The position numbers and the translations under genes are program-made. 35,542 nucleotides of DNA, taken from positions 1 to 35,542 of IMG/VR virus record IMGVR_UViG_3300023176_006325, one strand, 5' to 3'. Below are positions 8,070 to 16,052 of the stretch, in pieces. A model generated the notes under the pieces. The model ran no database searches, was not told where the DNA came from, and saw only the letters and a program-made list of their open reading frames with translations. The DNA comes from a virus. Each line of letters begins with the position of its first letter. Position 1 is the stretch's first letter.

Positions 8070-9016
8070 GTTTTCCTCCCAAAAGGTCTCATCTGGAAAT
8101 CCTTTTTTTCTTTTTTAAAGAACGAATTCGAAAGAAGTTCTCCTTTCTTCGCCCATCTTCCATATTCAGAAAATATTTCCGTCATGTCACTTTTCATATA
8201 TTCTTGATATGATTGCCAACAATTCAAAGAACAATAATTTTTAGTTTCTGCCACAACGGAATTATCGAGGGGCAAAAAATCAAAAACATCCTCCAAAGAA
8301 AGATTTTTCCCTGAATATCTGTCTTCCAAAGACAACTTAGTTGTATGTCCAGCGTCAGTGTAATACATATTTGTCGATTTGTCAACTATGTTCTTTTTCA
8401 AATCAAAAAAATCTGAGGTATAAAAACTAAAACCTAAGTATTTTCCATCTCTTACAGTCTCATTTTCATAAGAAACATAGAATCTGAGGTTGTTGTCAGC
8501 ATGTTGATTTATATGTTTCTTGTGTGAAAGCAAAAAAAACGGGTCATACAAGCCCATAGGGAAAGAAACATAAAAGACGTGAGGTACAAGCCATTTGGAC
8601 AGTTTTTTCGACGTGTATCGGGCTAAACGTGCGCCGTGGATGATTGTCCAAGGTATAGAGTCTCTTCTTTCTCTGTCAAGTGGTCTGATAGGCACATAAT
8701 AAATTGGAATTTCTTTCTTTATTGAATTTGAATCTCTATTTTTTGATTGTGATATTGAATAATTCGGATTAAGAATGTGGTCGCCAATTATTTTTCGGAA
8801 CAAATAAACATGTTCTCCTGGACACACTATCCAAATATTGCTACATCCAACAATAGCACATTCTAAAACACTATTGTGCAAAGGAGTAAAGTTTTCTGCA
8901 ATGGGGAGAGTAACACAAGGGTTAAGTAAAGGAGAGATGCTTTTGTTATCAAAGGCAGGAATGATGCCAGCAGTATATATATTATATTTGCTGGGTGGTC
9001 CGTCTAGATAATGCAT
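8066..9016 (-). CDS. Nucleotidyltransferase-like (GT-A fold) protein, tentative
   Basis: 316 residues. Residues about 15-75 resemble the start of sugar-phosphate nucleotidyltransferases: a beta strand YTAGIIPAF, SPLLNP, LPIAENFTPLHNSVLECAI and SNIWIVCPGEH, as in the strand-loop-strand of that fold. The glycine-rich signature GGxGTRM is missing, so normal nucleotide binding is doubtful. The middle has RPLDRERRDSIPWTIIHGAR and KWLVPHVFYVSFPMGLYDP. No transmembrane segment is seen. It sits between an unknown protein and dnaE, downstream of thyX, with the following small gene overlapping its stop. A role in modifying nucleotides or surface sugars is possible; I cannot assign a substrate. Confidence 0.4.
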   Translation of the reverse strand: MHYLDGPPSKYNIYTAGIIPAFDNKSISPLLNPCVTLPIAENFTPLHNSVLECAIVGCSNIWIVCPGEHVYLFRKIIGDHILNPNYSISQSKNRDSNSIKKEIPIYYVPIRPLDRERRDSIPWTIIHGARLARYTSKKLSKWLVPHVFYVSFPMGLYDPFFLLSHKKHINQHADNNLRFYVSYENETVRDGKYLGFSFYTSDFFDLKKNIVDKSTNMYYTDAGHTTKLSLEDRYSGKNLSLEDVFDFLPLDNSVVAETKNYCSLNCWQSYQEYMKSDMTEIFSEYGRWAKKGELLSNSFFKKEKKDFQMRPFGRKT

Positions 9017-9023
9017 TATGTTT

Positions 9024-9872
9024 TCAATCCATATAAAAATTTATTTTATTTTTTTGTTTGTTCTGGCTTTGTTTCAACAAACTTTGGATGCACATATCAA
9101 CCTTGTGCATGTTTTCGTAATCATAGTGTACTTTTCTATTTTTGATTAAATGTCTTCTTGTTGGATAATATTCAATATTATACTTTTCTTGATACTTTAA
9201 AGTCTTAAATTCTTTTACTATTTTATTTTTTACATAAACTTCGTGATAATCATCTGAGTTGTTGTCATATTTTGGAAATTCAGAAACCGCAATTGCGTGT
9301 TTCCTTCTTCCTTTGTTTTTTTTATAATATACGTCAAAATTGCCAAACCAAACGTTTTTCACAAAATTATCATCAAATTGAAACAAGTCGTAGTTGTGTC
9401 CACCCCCTCTAGTTTTTAGTTCTAAAAAGTCATAAATTTTTACACCTTCTATGATTTCACTCTCTGTGCTGCATTGATTTATAAAAATATCATCGAACAC
9501 AAACATATTGTCGTAAACAAAGTGTACTTTGTTTTTGTTTTTTACTCTCAAAATTAAATTATTTTTTTCATTCTGACTCAAAAAATCTTGACTTTTGATT
9601 TTCAAAACTAAACCAGACAAAGACATAGCAAACAAAAGTTTGTGCATAAAAATTTGTTTGCTATGTCCTGCATGATATTTTTTTTTGTTAGTTATCATTT
9701 CTTTCGAAATATTGTTTATACCAAACCACGACAAGTCATCGCTTGAATCAAACCTTTCGTAGAAAAATGGTCGTCTAGAATTCACATAAATTACAAAATA
9801 ATTGTTTATTGCAGCGTATATAAGGGATTCTAAGGAATTTCCCAAAACTAAGTTTTCATATTTTAAATTCAT
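9024..9872 (-). CDS. Unknown protein with Rossmann-like N-terminus
   Basis: 282 residues. The N-terminus (YENLVLGNSLESLIYAAINN) looks like a beta-alpha dinucleotide-binding start with a degenerate GxGxxG, and YFVIYVNSRRPFFYERF follows as the second strand. The rest is rich in Asn, Lys, Tyr and Phe with no motif I recognise. Its start overlaps the thyX stop (ATGA at 9869-9872), and it precedes the nucleotidyltransferase-like gene by 7 bases, so the three are probably co-translated. A flavin- or nucleotide-binding partner of these enzymes is a guess from the fold and position. Confidence 0.55.
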   Translation of the reverse strand: MNLKYENLVLGNSLESLIYAAINNYFVIYVNSRRPFFYERFDSSDDLSWFGINNISKEMITNKKKYHAGHSKQIFMHKLLFAMSLSGLVLKIKSQDFLSQNEKNNLILRVKNKNKVHFVYDNMFVFDDIFINQCSTESEIIEGVKIYDFLELKTRGGGHNYDLFQFDDNFVKNVWFGNFDVYYKKNKGRRKHAIAVSEFPKYDNNSDDYHEVYVKNKIVKEFKTLKYQEKYNIEYYPTRRHLIKNRKVHYDYENMHKVDMCIQSLLKQSQNKQKNKINFYMD

Positions 9873-10648
9873 TGTGCTTTTATAAGATATTCAGCGAATG
9901 GACTTCTCAATTCACCACTCTCTGTTAGCAAATCAAAAGCTTTCATTGTGTGTTTGAATTCATCATATTTATGAAAATACAATTGCTTTAAACATTCTTC
10001 AGCAATACGCTGTATCTCTGTTTGTGAATGCTTAGAATATCTCAAGCCAAGAAAATGATAAAACGAACGCCAATTGAAAGAAACATCACAAACAATTTGA
10101 TTGGAATATGGAAGACAAAAACGAGCAGTCTCCTTTGCTCTTTTAATCGCCTTGCTGCGCTCCATATTGTATGGTGCTTCTTGGTAGTGCTTCACTAACA
10201 CTGGTATTCTTCTGTGATACTCGCGAATTGCTGTTTGGCAATATCCGATATGTTTCTCGATTTCTTCATTGGGCCAATCGAACGGAACATACATTTTTGG
10301 TTCACTCAGTCGTTTGTACCTCGCGCTCTCAGCATTCACGGAGACTCCGACTCTGTGTTTCAAAAGATGAATGTGAGAAGCAATATCTGTCTCGATCTGA
10401 AAATGAATAAAAGACTTTTCAAAAGGTGTGCCGTGGTTAGATGATGCAAGCATTTCCAGCAATTCTGCTGGGGTTTTCTTTTTTGTATGCATCATATAGT
10501 CAAAAATTATATCAATTCTATCATCTATTTCGTCTGGTATCTCTATTCCAAATTCCTTAAATGTCGAACACCAAGCAGACATCGAATGAGTTTTGTCTCC
10601 ACCATAAGTACCCAACAGAACAACATTATTCTTAAATTTTACTTCCAT
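9869..10648 (-). CDS. thyX: Flavin-dependent thymidylate synthase
   Basis: 259 residues. The ThyX signature RHR(x)7S appears in a variant form, KHRVGVSVNAESARYKR (97-113), with Lys for the first Arg and one extra residue before the SxN(x)2S part. The C-terminal helix bundle has ARFCLPYSNQIVCDVSFNWR and FYHFLGLRYSKHSQTEIQRI, matching the region that binds dUMP and FAD. It methylates dUMP to dTMP using methylene-tetrahydrofolate, NADPH and FAD. It complements the phage dUTPase and ribonucleotide reductase. The GroES-like gene is 2 bases upstream. Confidence 0.95.
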   Translation of the reverse strand: MEVKFKNNVVLLGTYGGDKTHSMSAWCSTFKEFGIEIPDEIDDRIDIIFDYMMHTKKKTPAELLEMLASSNHGTPFEKSFIHFQIETDIASHIHLLKHRVGVSVNAESARYKRLSEPKMYVPFDWPNEEIEKHIGYCQTAIREYHRRIPVLVKHYQEAPYNMERSKAIKRAKETARFCLPYSNQIVCDVSFNWRSFYHFLGLRYSKHSQTEIQRIAEECLKQLYFHKYDEFKHTMKAFDLLTESGELRSPFAEYLIKAQ

Positions 10649-10650
10649 CT

Positions 10651-10920
10651 TTAGACCTCGTAGTGAGCAATTACGTTGTGACTACTAACAAAATTTACAT
10701 CTTTGTATGTTTCTATTGAAAACCCATGCACCAAAATGTAATCTCCTGGTTTATAATTGGTGTCCTTTGCAACATTTTGACTCAAATCGAAAATCTTACA
10801 CTCTTGATAATCTTTGATTTTTTTATTATTTGTTGTAAGAACAATACTTTCTTTTTCTTCATCTTCTACCAATTCCACAAAAATATAATTTTGAACTGGC
10901 TTGTACTTTTTTGTTTTCAT
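10651..10920 (-). CDS. groES: GroES-like co-chaperonin
   Basis: 89 residues; GroES has 97 and T4 gp31 111. The order of elements follows GroES: YKPVQNYIFVELVEDEE (like the strand LHDRVIVKR), then SIVLTTNNKK, which corresponds to the mobile loop with its GroEL-binding IVL tripeptide, ECKIFDLSQNV, YKPGDYILVHGFSIETYK (like VKVGDIVIFNDGYG), and the closing NVIAHYEV (like DILAIVEA). It should cap the chaperonin ring, either the host GroEL or the phage GroEL at 1-900. The homology is weak residue by residue, so I rely on the pattern and on the co-occurrence of groEL. It overlaps the upstream zinc-ribbon gene by 4 bases. Confidence 0.75.
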   Translation of the reverse strand: MKTKKYKPVQNYIFVELVEDEEKESIVLTTNNKKIKDYQECKIFDLSQNVAKDTNYKPGDYILVHGFSIETYKDVNFVSSHNVIAHYEV

Positions 10921-11207
10921 TTTGACCTCTTCTTTTTTTGTATAAATTTCCCGTTTATATTAAAAGGGTTGTAACGTAAATCAATTTGATTTTTTTCAAT
11001 ACAATCAATTTTATATTTTCTATTGTTGCAGCAAATTTCGCACGTCCAAGACTTATAAATTTCATTAACCCAAGAAGCATCGGAGTCCAATGGCGTCCTA
11101 AAATAAAATATTTCGTGACTTGTAAAACAATTACAAGTTTCGCACCAACAAAAATTGTTTTCTACGTTCACCACTGGAACTCCTGCTTGTTTATCTTGAT
11201 TATCCAC
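10917..11207 (-). CDS. Small zinc-ribbon-like protein
   Basis: 96 residues. Two Cys pairs, CWCETC near residue 20 and CEICC near residue 56, are spaced as in a zinc ribbon, and the C-terminus is strongly basic (KFIQKKKRSK). It overlaps both neighbours: its ATG lies inside the end of the ribonucleotide reductase gene, and its stop overlaps the GroES-like start. No enzyme motif is seen. A small nucleic-acid- or protein-binding zinc protein is the cautious reading. Confidence 0.6.
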   Translation of the reverse strand: MDNQDKQAGVPVVNVENNFCWCETCNCFTSHEIFYFRTPLDSDASWVNEIYKSWTCEICCNNRKYKIDCIEKNQIDLRYNPFNINGKFIQKKKRSK

Positions 11208-13644
11208 AGAGAGAATTTCCGCAACTCATACAAACAGAACAGCCACCCTCATAAACCATTGTTTTTTCGTTGCATTCTTGGCACATAATTCCAGAACGTT
11301 CGCCATTCTCAACATATTTTCTCAATATTCTAGAAATACATTTTTGGAAAGAAAACATTTCGCTTTCTCTGTTTTTCAACAAACTATCTGCAATGAATCC
11401 TGGCTTCGCTCCATGTCGCAAAGATAAAGAAACTAAACGTGTATAATCTACATAAGAATGGTTGTTAAACGCCTGATTAATATTTTTTATTTTTACTTCT
11501 TTTTTGCCTCTCATAAAAAACAAATCATAAGAAGAAGTTTGACGATAAGAAACATTTGGACGCTTCATTATTCTTCCTTTACTCGTATGAAAACTTACCG
11601 GAACGTCTTCTCTTGGACCTCCAAAAATTTCATAAGGCTTTCCGTCAATCAAACCAACAAAGAAAATCCATCCCGAACGAGAGTGATGTATATCACAATC
11701 TAAAATTTTTGGTCTTTTGTGAGCATCGCAATAATCAAAACTATCTTCACTGGTTGTAGATTGGTTTACAAGAATTCCACTTCTTGAACCATCGACATAA
11801 ACTGTGACACCTTTCAGTCCTTTCTTCCAAGCCCTCATGTAAAGGTTTGCAACGACACTATTTTTTGTGCCTTCTGGAAGGTTGATTGTTGAACTAATAC
11901 TGTGGTCCATGTGTCTTTGAATTGCTGCTTGTACATCGATTCTTTTTTCCCAATCGATAATATCACTGGTTACAAAAAAATCTGGTATTTCTTTTGTTCC
12001 AAAAGTCTTCATGTACTCTTCCACATTGTGATGGAAAACAACAAATTCTTTGTAAGAAACACCGTTATCGTCTGTATAGTCCGGCGTTACACTATTAGCA
12101 TAATCGTGAGGATTGAATTTGACACGACGAACATATGAATTTCTAAAGACTGGCTCTATTCCAGAGGAAACTTGTGACAACAAAGAGACTGTACCTGTTG
12201 GTGCATTAGTTAAAATTGAAATATTTCTGCGACCATAAGTGGCAATATCTTTTTTAATGTCTTCTGGTAAAGACTGAATGAAGTCATTGTCTTTTTCTAT
12301 CTCCCAATCAAAAATAGGGAAAGAACCTCTTTCCTTTGCAAGATTTATACTCTCACGGTACGCTTCCACTTTCATTGTACAATAAATTTGTTCAATTAAA
12401 TTTATTGATTCTTCGGAATCATATCTCAAACACATTCTGGCTAGTGCATCTGCCAAACCATGAGTACCCAAGCCTGTTCGTCTACCTTGAATGGCAGTCT
12501 CGCAATACTCCCTCCACATTTGCCTTTCATCTTCAGTATCTGCACTGTCAATAAGTTTATTTAATTTTTCAATTTCCAAATCAACCATGTCGTCAGACAG
12601 TCGCATTGCTTTACGAACATCTTGTCTAAACTGGTCAAAATCAAAAAACGCATTGTTTGTAAAAGGATGAATAACATAGTGCTTCAAGTTTTGAGAGTAC
12701 AAGCGACAAGAGTCTGTTCCCATAGCGATTTCGCCACATGGATTGACACACTGCGTCAGGAAATTTTTATATTTTTTTCCGTAGGAATGCGATGGCATGT
12801 AATCGCAAATTTTGTCCCAAAATAGCAATCCAGGTTCTGCATACTTGGTTGCTTTATCTACAATATGCTTCCACAGTTTTCTTGCTTTAATCGTTTCTTT
12901 ATATTGTGCTTGTTCGGGAGGAACATCAACTGGCCACTGCAACAGGTATTGTCCATCTTTTTCTACCATTTCCATAAAATGATTCATTATTTTTACAGAA
13001 ACATTGGCGTTTGTTACTTTACCCAAATCACTTTTCATCTCGACAAACTTAAAAATGTCTGGGTGGTTGACAAACATAGTCAGCATTTCTGCTCCACGTC
13101 GATTGTTTTGTCCAACCAATCCAGTTATGTAGGAAAAGAAGTCACAAAAACTCCAAGCACCACTTGATTTTAAAGCAGCATTGTCAACCTTGGCCCCATC
13201 TGGCCTCAAATTCGAAACACAAAGCCCGACTCCTGCTCTACGCTTGTAAAGGTTTGCTGTTCTTTTACCTGTCTCAACAATATCCGACATGTTATCTTTT
13301 GGAGCATCCACAACAAAACAATTTCCCAACGACAACATCTGGTGATTGTTTCCAATTCCCATCATAGGAGAGCCTTGTGGACAGTGTTTTTTGAACCCAT
13401 CAAACAATTCAAATATCTCTTCCTCTGTGAGTTTGCTCTCCGATGGATATTTGTTTTCGATTCTTGCGAACTCCCAGGCCATTCTTCGATGCATGTCTTC
13501 CGGCGTCAATTCATAAAAAATATCTTCACCTTTGTCATTCACTTTTCGCAATGCATATTTTAAAAATGCATTCGCAGCAAGTTTATCTCCATTAAAATAT
13601 TCAATAGATGCCTCTAAGACTTGCTCCTTGTTGTACCTCTTCAT
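11200..13644 (-). CDS. nrdJ: Adenosylcobalamin-dependent (class II) ribonucleotide reductase
   Basis: 814 residues from ATG 13644, chosen because AAAGAGGAAAAAGTA lies directly before it; the frame extends 57 codons further into the helicase gene without a good start. Hallmarks are the substrate-site Cys in LGNCFVVDAP, GVGLCVSNLRPDGA, and the active-site loop NPCGEIAM holding the thiyl-radical Cys and the Asn/Glu pair. There is also PTGTVSLL, and a zinc-like C-terminal tail CQEC, GGCSVCMSCGNSLCG that serves re-reduction in class II enzymes. It makes dNDPs or dNTPs from ribonucleotides using B12 and needs no NrdB, matching the absence of one nearby. The phage therefore depends on host cobalamin. 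Confidence 0.93.
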   Translation of the reverse strand: MKRYNKEQVLEASIEYFNGDKLAANAFLKYALRKVNDKGEDIFYELTPEDMHRRMAWEFARIENKYPSESKLTEEEIFELFDGFKKHCPQGSPMMGIGNNHQMLSLGNCFVVDAPKDNMSDIVETGKRTANLYKRRAGVGLCVSNLRPDGAKVDNAALKSSGAWSFCDFFSYITGLVGQNNRRGAEMLTMFVNHPDIFKFVEMKSDLGKVTNANVSVKIMNHFMEMVEKDGQYLLQWPVDVPPEQAQYKETIKARKLWKHIVDKATKYAEPGLLFWDKICDYMPSHSYGKKYKNFLTQCVNPCGEIAMGTDSCRLYSQNLKHYVIHPFTNNAFFDFDQFRQDVRKAMRLSDDMVDLEIEKLNKLIDSADTEDERQMWREYCETAIQGRRTGLGTHGLADALARMCLRYDSEESINLIEQIYCTMKVEAYRESINLAKERGSFPIFDWEIEKDNDFIQSLPEDIKKDIATYGRRNISILTNAPTGTVSLLSQVSSGIEPVFRNSYVRRVKFNPHDYANSVTPDYTDDNGVSYKEFVVFHHNVEEYMKTFGTKEIPDFFVTSDIIDWEKRIDVQAAIQRHMDHSISSTINLPEGTKNSVVANLYMRAWKKGLKGVTVYVDGSRSGILVNQSTTSEDSFDYCDAHKRPKILDCDIHHSRSGWIFFVGLIDGKPYEIFGGPREDVPVSFHTSKGRIMKRPNVSYRQTSSYDLFFMRGKKEVKIKNINQAFNNHSYVDYTRLVSLSLRHGAKPGFIADSLLKNRESEMFSFQKCISRILRKYVENGERSGIMCQECNEKTMVYEGGCSVCMSCGNSLCG

Positions 13645-13657
13645 TACTTTTTCCTCT

Positions 13658-15040
13658 TTATATATTTTCTTTGAATTTTTCAAATTTTGATTGCAAACTA
13701 GATAGATTTTTTTTACTTTCGTTCTTGAGAAAGTCTTCAATTGTTTCTTGAGTTGCAGGTAGTATTTCAAAATAGATATTGTCGAGCCTGACTCTTGCTG
13801 GGAAAAGTATTCCATCTCTACCGTTTCTATTTTTGCCTAAGAAGAACCTTCCTCCCCCCTGACTTTTGTCGTCAGCAGTCCTTGAAAAAGAAAAAATCAA
13901 ATCTGCCGTGAAACACTTATTAAAAGCCTCGCTGATGTCTTCCATCGTAACAACTGGACTGTTGTAGCCCTTTCTGTTGGTTTGTGTTGGAGACCAAATT
14001 GCGACATTAAATTGTTTAGCGAGACCCCTCAATTCTTCATAAATTTGCCCAAGACTTATACGAAGTTCATTGTTGTATCCAACAGGCTTAAGTAAATCAC
14101 CATAGTCTACTATTACAACGTCAGGTTCAAAGCCTGTTGTTATGAGTTTTTCAAGATGCCTCTCCAAAGTTGTAACTGATGCTCTTTTTGCTGGGTATTC
14201 TTTGATTATTAATTTCCCAGGCATATTCTTTACTGTGTCAAAAACTTGTTGCTTGTTGTCGAATAGGTCATTCAAGTCAATTCCTGTTATACAAGAATCA
14301 AAACGTTGTCCAATAACTGTGTCTTGTAGTTCCAAAGTGTAGTAAACGACATTATAGCCAGACTTTACAGCATGTGCGCCCAACGCACAACAAATCATCG
14401 ACTTACCACATCCAGTAGGAGCGATAATTACACCAAGTTCCCCCTTTCCGTGACCACCACCTACGACATCATTCATTTCCTTCCAAGGAGTAGGAACAGT
14501 TGCTCTATGGTTCTTTACATAACGTGCGTTAAAATCAAGTTGATAGTCGTATCCAAAATTGTTTTCAGAACCTAACTTCAGTGCTTCATTAACAAGTCTT
14601 TGAACGTCATCGAAGCTGCCTCTATTTAATAGTTTTTCAGACTGGACGATGGCTTTTTTAAAGTTTTGTTTTTTACAAAAATCCAAAGACTTTTCTTTTA
14701 CAAACTTTACCTCTTCCTTTTTGATTTCTTTATTTTTTACAATATTTTCGTAAAAATTGTGAATTTGGACATTAACACTCGATGGTTTTGCATCTGCTAT
14801 CGAATATTTTGTTTTCAGAATTATATCAATCATGTCTTCAGTTGGATAAAAATCATTATCTTTACGGTAATCGTACAGTTCTTTTACAAACTTTCTCAGA
14901 TACTTCAAGTCAAAATAATCATAATCCAACACTTCTTGTATTTGGTCGGCAAAACTTCTATCTTTTGCTATGATGTGAACTAATTTTTCTTGAAAGGATG
15001 TTCCCAGCGTTGAAAAATCTTTTTTGGATTTAAAAAACAT
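13658..15040 (-). CDS. Replicative DNA helicase (DnaB/T4 gp41 type)
   Basis: 460 residues. An N-terminal helical domain (to about 170) precedes a RecA-like motor. Walker A is APTGCGKS (207-214), the catalytic Glu is in YYTLE (233-237), and Walker B is DVVIVDYGDLL (307-317). The H3/H4 region follows with WSPTQTNRKG and FSRTADDKSQGGGRFFLGKN, typical of the DNA-binding loop and arginine-finger end of DnaB. It unwinds DNA 5'-3' as a hexamer ahead of the polymerase. It lies between the FEN-type nuclease and ribonucleotide reductase genes. A short acidic/Ser-rich tail closes the protein. No primase domain is fused. Confidence 0.93.
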   Translation of the reverse strand: MFFKSKKDFSTLGTSFQEKLVHIIAKDRSFADQIQEVLDYDYFDLKYLRKFVKELYDYRKDNDFYPTEDMIDIILKTKYSIADAKPSSVNVQIHNFYENIVKNKEIKKEEVKFVKEKSLDFCKKQNFKKAIVQSEKLLNRGSFDDVQRLVNEALKLGSENNFGYDYQLDFNARYVKNHRATVPTPWKEMNDVVGGGHGKGELGVIIAPTGCGKSMICCALGAHAVKSGYNVVYYTLELQDTVIGQRFDSCITGIDLNDLFDNKQQVFDTVKNMPGKLIIKEYPAKRASVTTLERHLEKLITTGFEPDVVIVDYGDLLKPVGYNNELRISLGQIYEELRGLAKQFNVAIWSPTQTNRKGYNSPVVTMEDISEAFNKCFTADLIFSFSRTADDKSQGGGRFFLGKNRNGRDGILFPARVRLDNIYFEILPATQETIEDFLKNESKKNLSSLQSKFEKFKENI

Positions 15041-15066
15041 ATTTTAGTTGCCTCTCGCTTTTAAAT

Positions 15067-16038
15067 TTATACTTCCCAATTTTTGTTAGAAAGTATTCTA
15101 CAATTCTTCTTCAGTTCTTCGTATTCATTGTTTTTGCCCAACCCACAATTGATAAGTTCAGACAAAAAGAATATTTGATTAAAGTCGGAATCGTTGTGTT
15201 CTACAATCGAGTGTATAACATTTTGATTTTGAACTGATATTCTTGTCACTTGCAACTGCATGAGGACATAGTTCTCTTCTATCAATTCTTTGTTTTCCAA
15301 AATTTTGTGAATGGATTTACCACAATTCTTTTCATTTTTTACTTTCTCCTCGCAAATCTTAAAAACATCCTTTAGTTCAAAAAAATCTTCATTCTTAAGC
15401 CTTGTAAACAACTTCGAAACAGTTTTGATACCTAACCCTTTTACCCCCTTTAAATTGTCGCTAGAATCGCCCTCAATGGCTCTAGCAATAGGAAAATTGT
15501 TTGGATGAATGTTGTATTTTTCAGTCACATCATATTTTGTAAGTATTTCTTTCTGAGTGGGTCTCATAACCACGGTCGAATCATCTAAGAGTTGATAATA
15601 ATCTTTATCAGAAGACACAATAATCTTATCGTGGTTTTTATAATTATTACATACAAAAGCAATAATATCATCTGCTTCAATATTTGTCAAACATACCTGT
15701 GAGACTGGAAGATAATTCAGAATTCCTATTAAACTCAAAAGTTGCCAATTCCTATTTTCTTCATTCTTTTTTGCTGATTTTTCTTCAACAAATCTGTTTA
15801 ATCTAGCAGATTTTCTATTTAATTTGTAATTTTTGTTTATTCTTCTTCTTTTTTTTGCATTGTCAGGAGAATCCCAACATATTAAAACTTTATCAGGTTT
15901 TGTCTCTCTCAAAAGTTTATTGAGAGACTTTAAAAATCCATCTATCCCACCAACTGGCTTTCCATCAGGAGAAATAGATGGATTTTTAATATAACAACTG
16001 ATAAATCTATTGTTCCCATCAATTATTAAGAGTCTCAT
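15067..16038 (-). CDS. 5'-3' exonuclease / flap endonuclease (FEN family, T4 RNase H-like)
   Basis: 323 residues. The PIN-type nuclease core is clear: LLIIDGNNRF (first metal Asp), LICWDSPDNAKKRRRINKNY, TNIEADDIIAFV (paired acidic residues), VSSDKDYYQLL, and a helix-hairpin-helix region beginning EGDSSDNLKGVKGLGIKT. The family removes RNA primers and 5' flaps from Okazaki fragments, which fits its place next to the helicase. Length and layout match T4 RNase H and the 5' nuclease domain of Pol I. The phage family A polymerase at 24457-25608 lacks this domain, so the activity is supplied separately. Confidence 0.93.
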   Translation of the reverse strand: MRLLIIDGNNRFISCYIKNPSISPDGKPVGGIDGFLKSLNKLLRETKPDKVLICWDSPDNAKKRRRINKNYKLNRKSARLNRFVEEKSAKKNEENRNWQLLSLIGILNYLPVSQVCLTNIEADDIIAFVCNNYKNHDKIIVSSDKDYYQLLDDSTVVMRPTQKEILTKYDVTEKYNIHPNNFPIARAIEGDSSDNLKGVKGLGIKTVSKLFTRLKNEDFFELKDVFKICEEKVKNEKNCGKSIHKILENKELIEENYVLMQLQVTRISVQNQNVIHSIVEHNDSDFNQIFFLSELINCGLGKNNEYEELKKNCRILSNKNWEV

Positions 16039-16052
16039 TTTTTTTCTCTACG

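Noticed and set aside
13645-13815. 57-codon N-terminal extension of the ribonucleotide reductase frame
   Set aside because: It lies entirely over the helicase C-terminus apart from a few bases, has no ribosome site, and the family N-terminus fits ATG 13644, which has an excellent one.
14666-14983. 105-codon plus-strand frame within the helicase gene
   Set aside because: Phe/Ile-rich mirror image of a real gene, no ribosome site; all other plus-strand frames in the window are likewise shadows.
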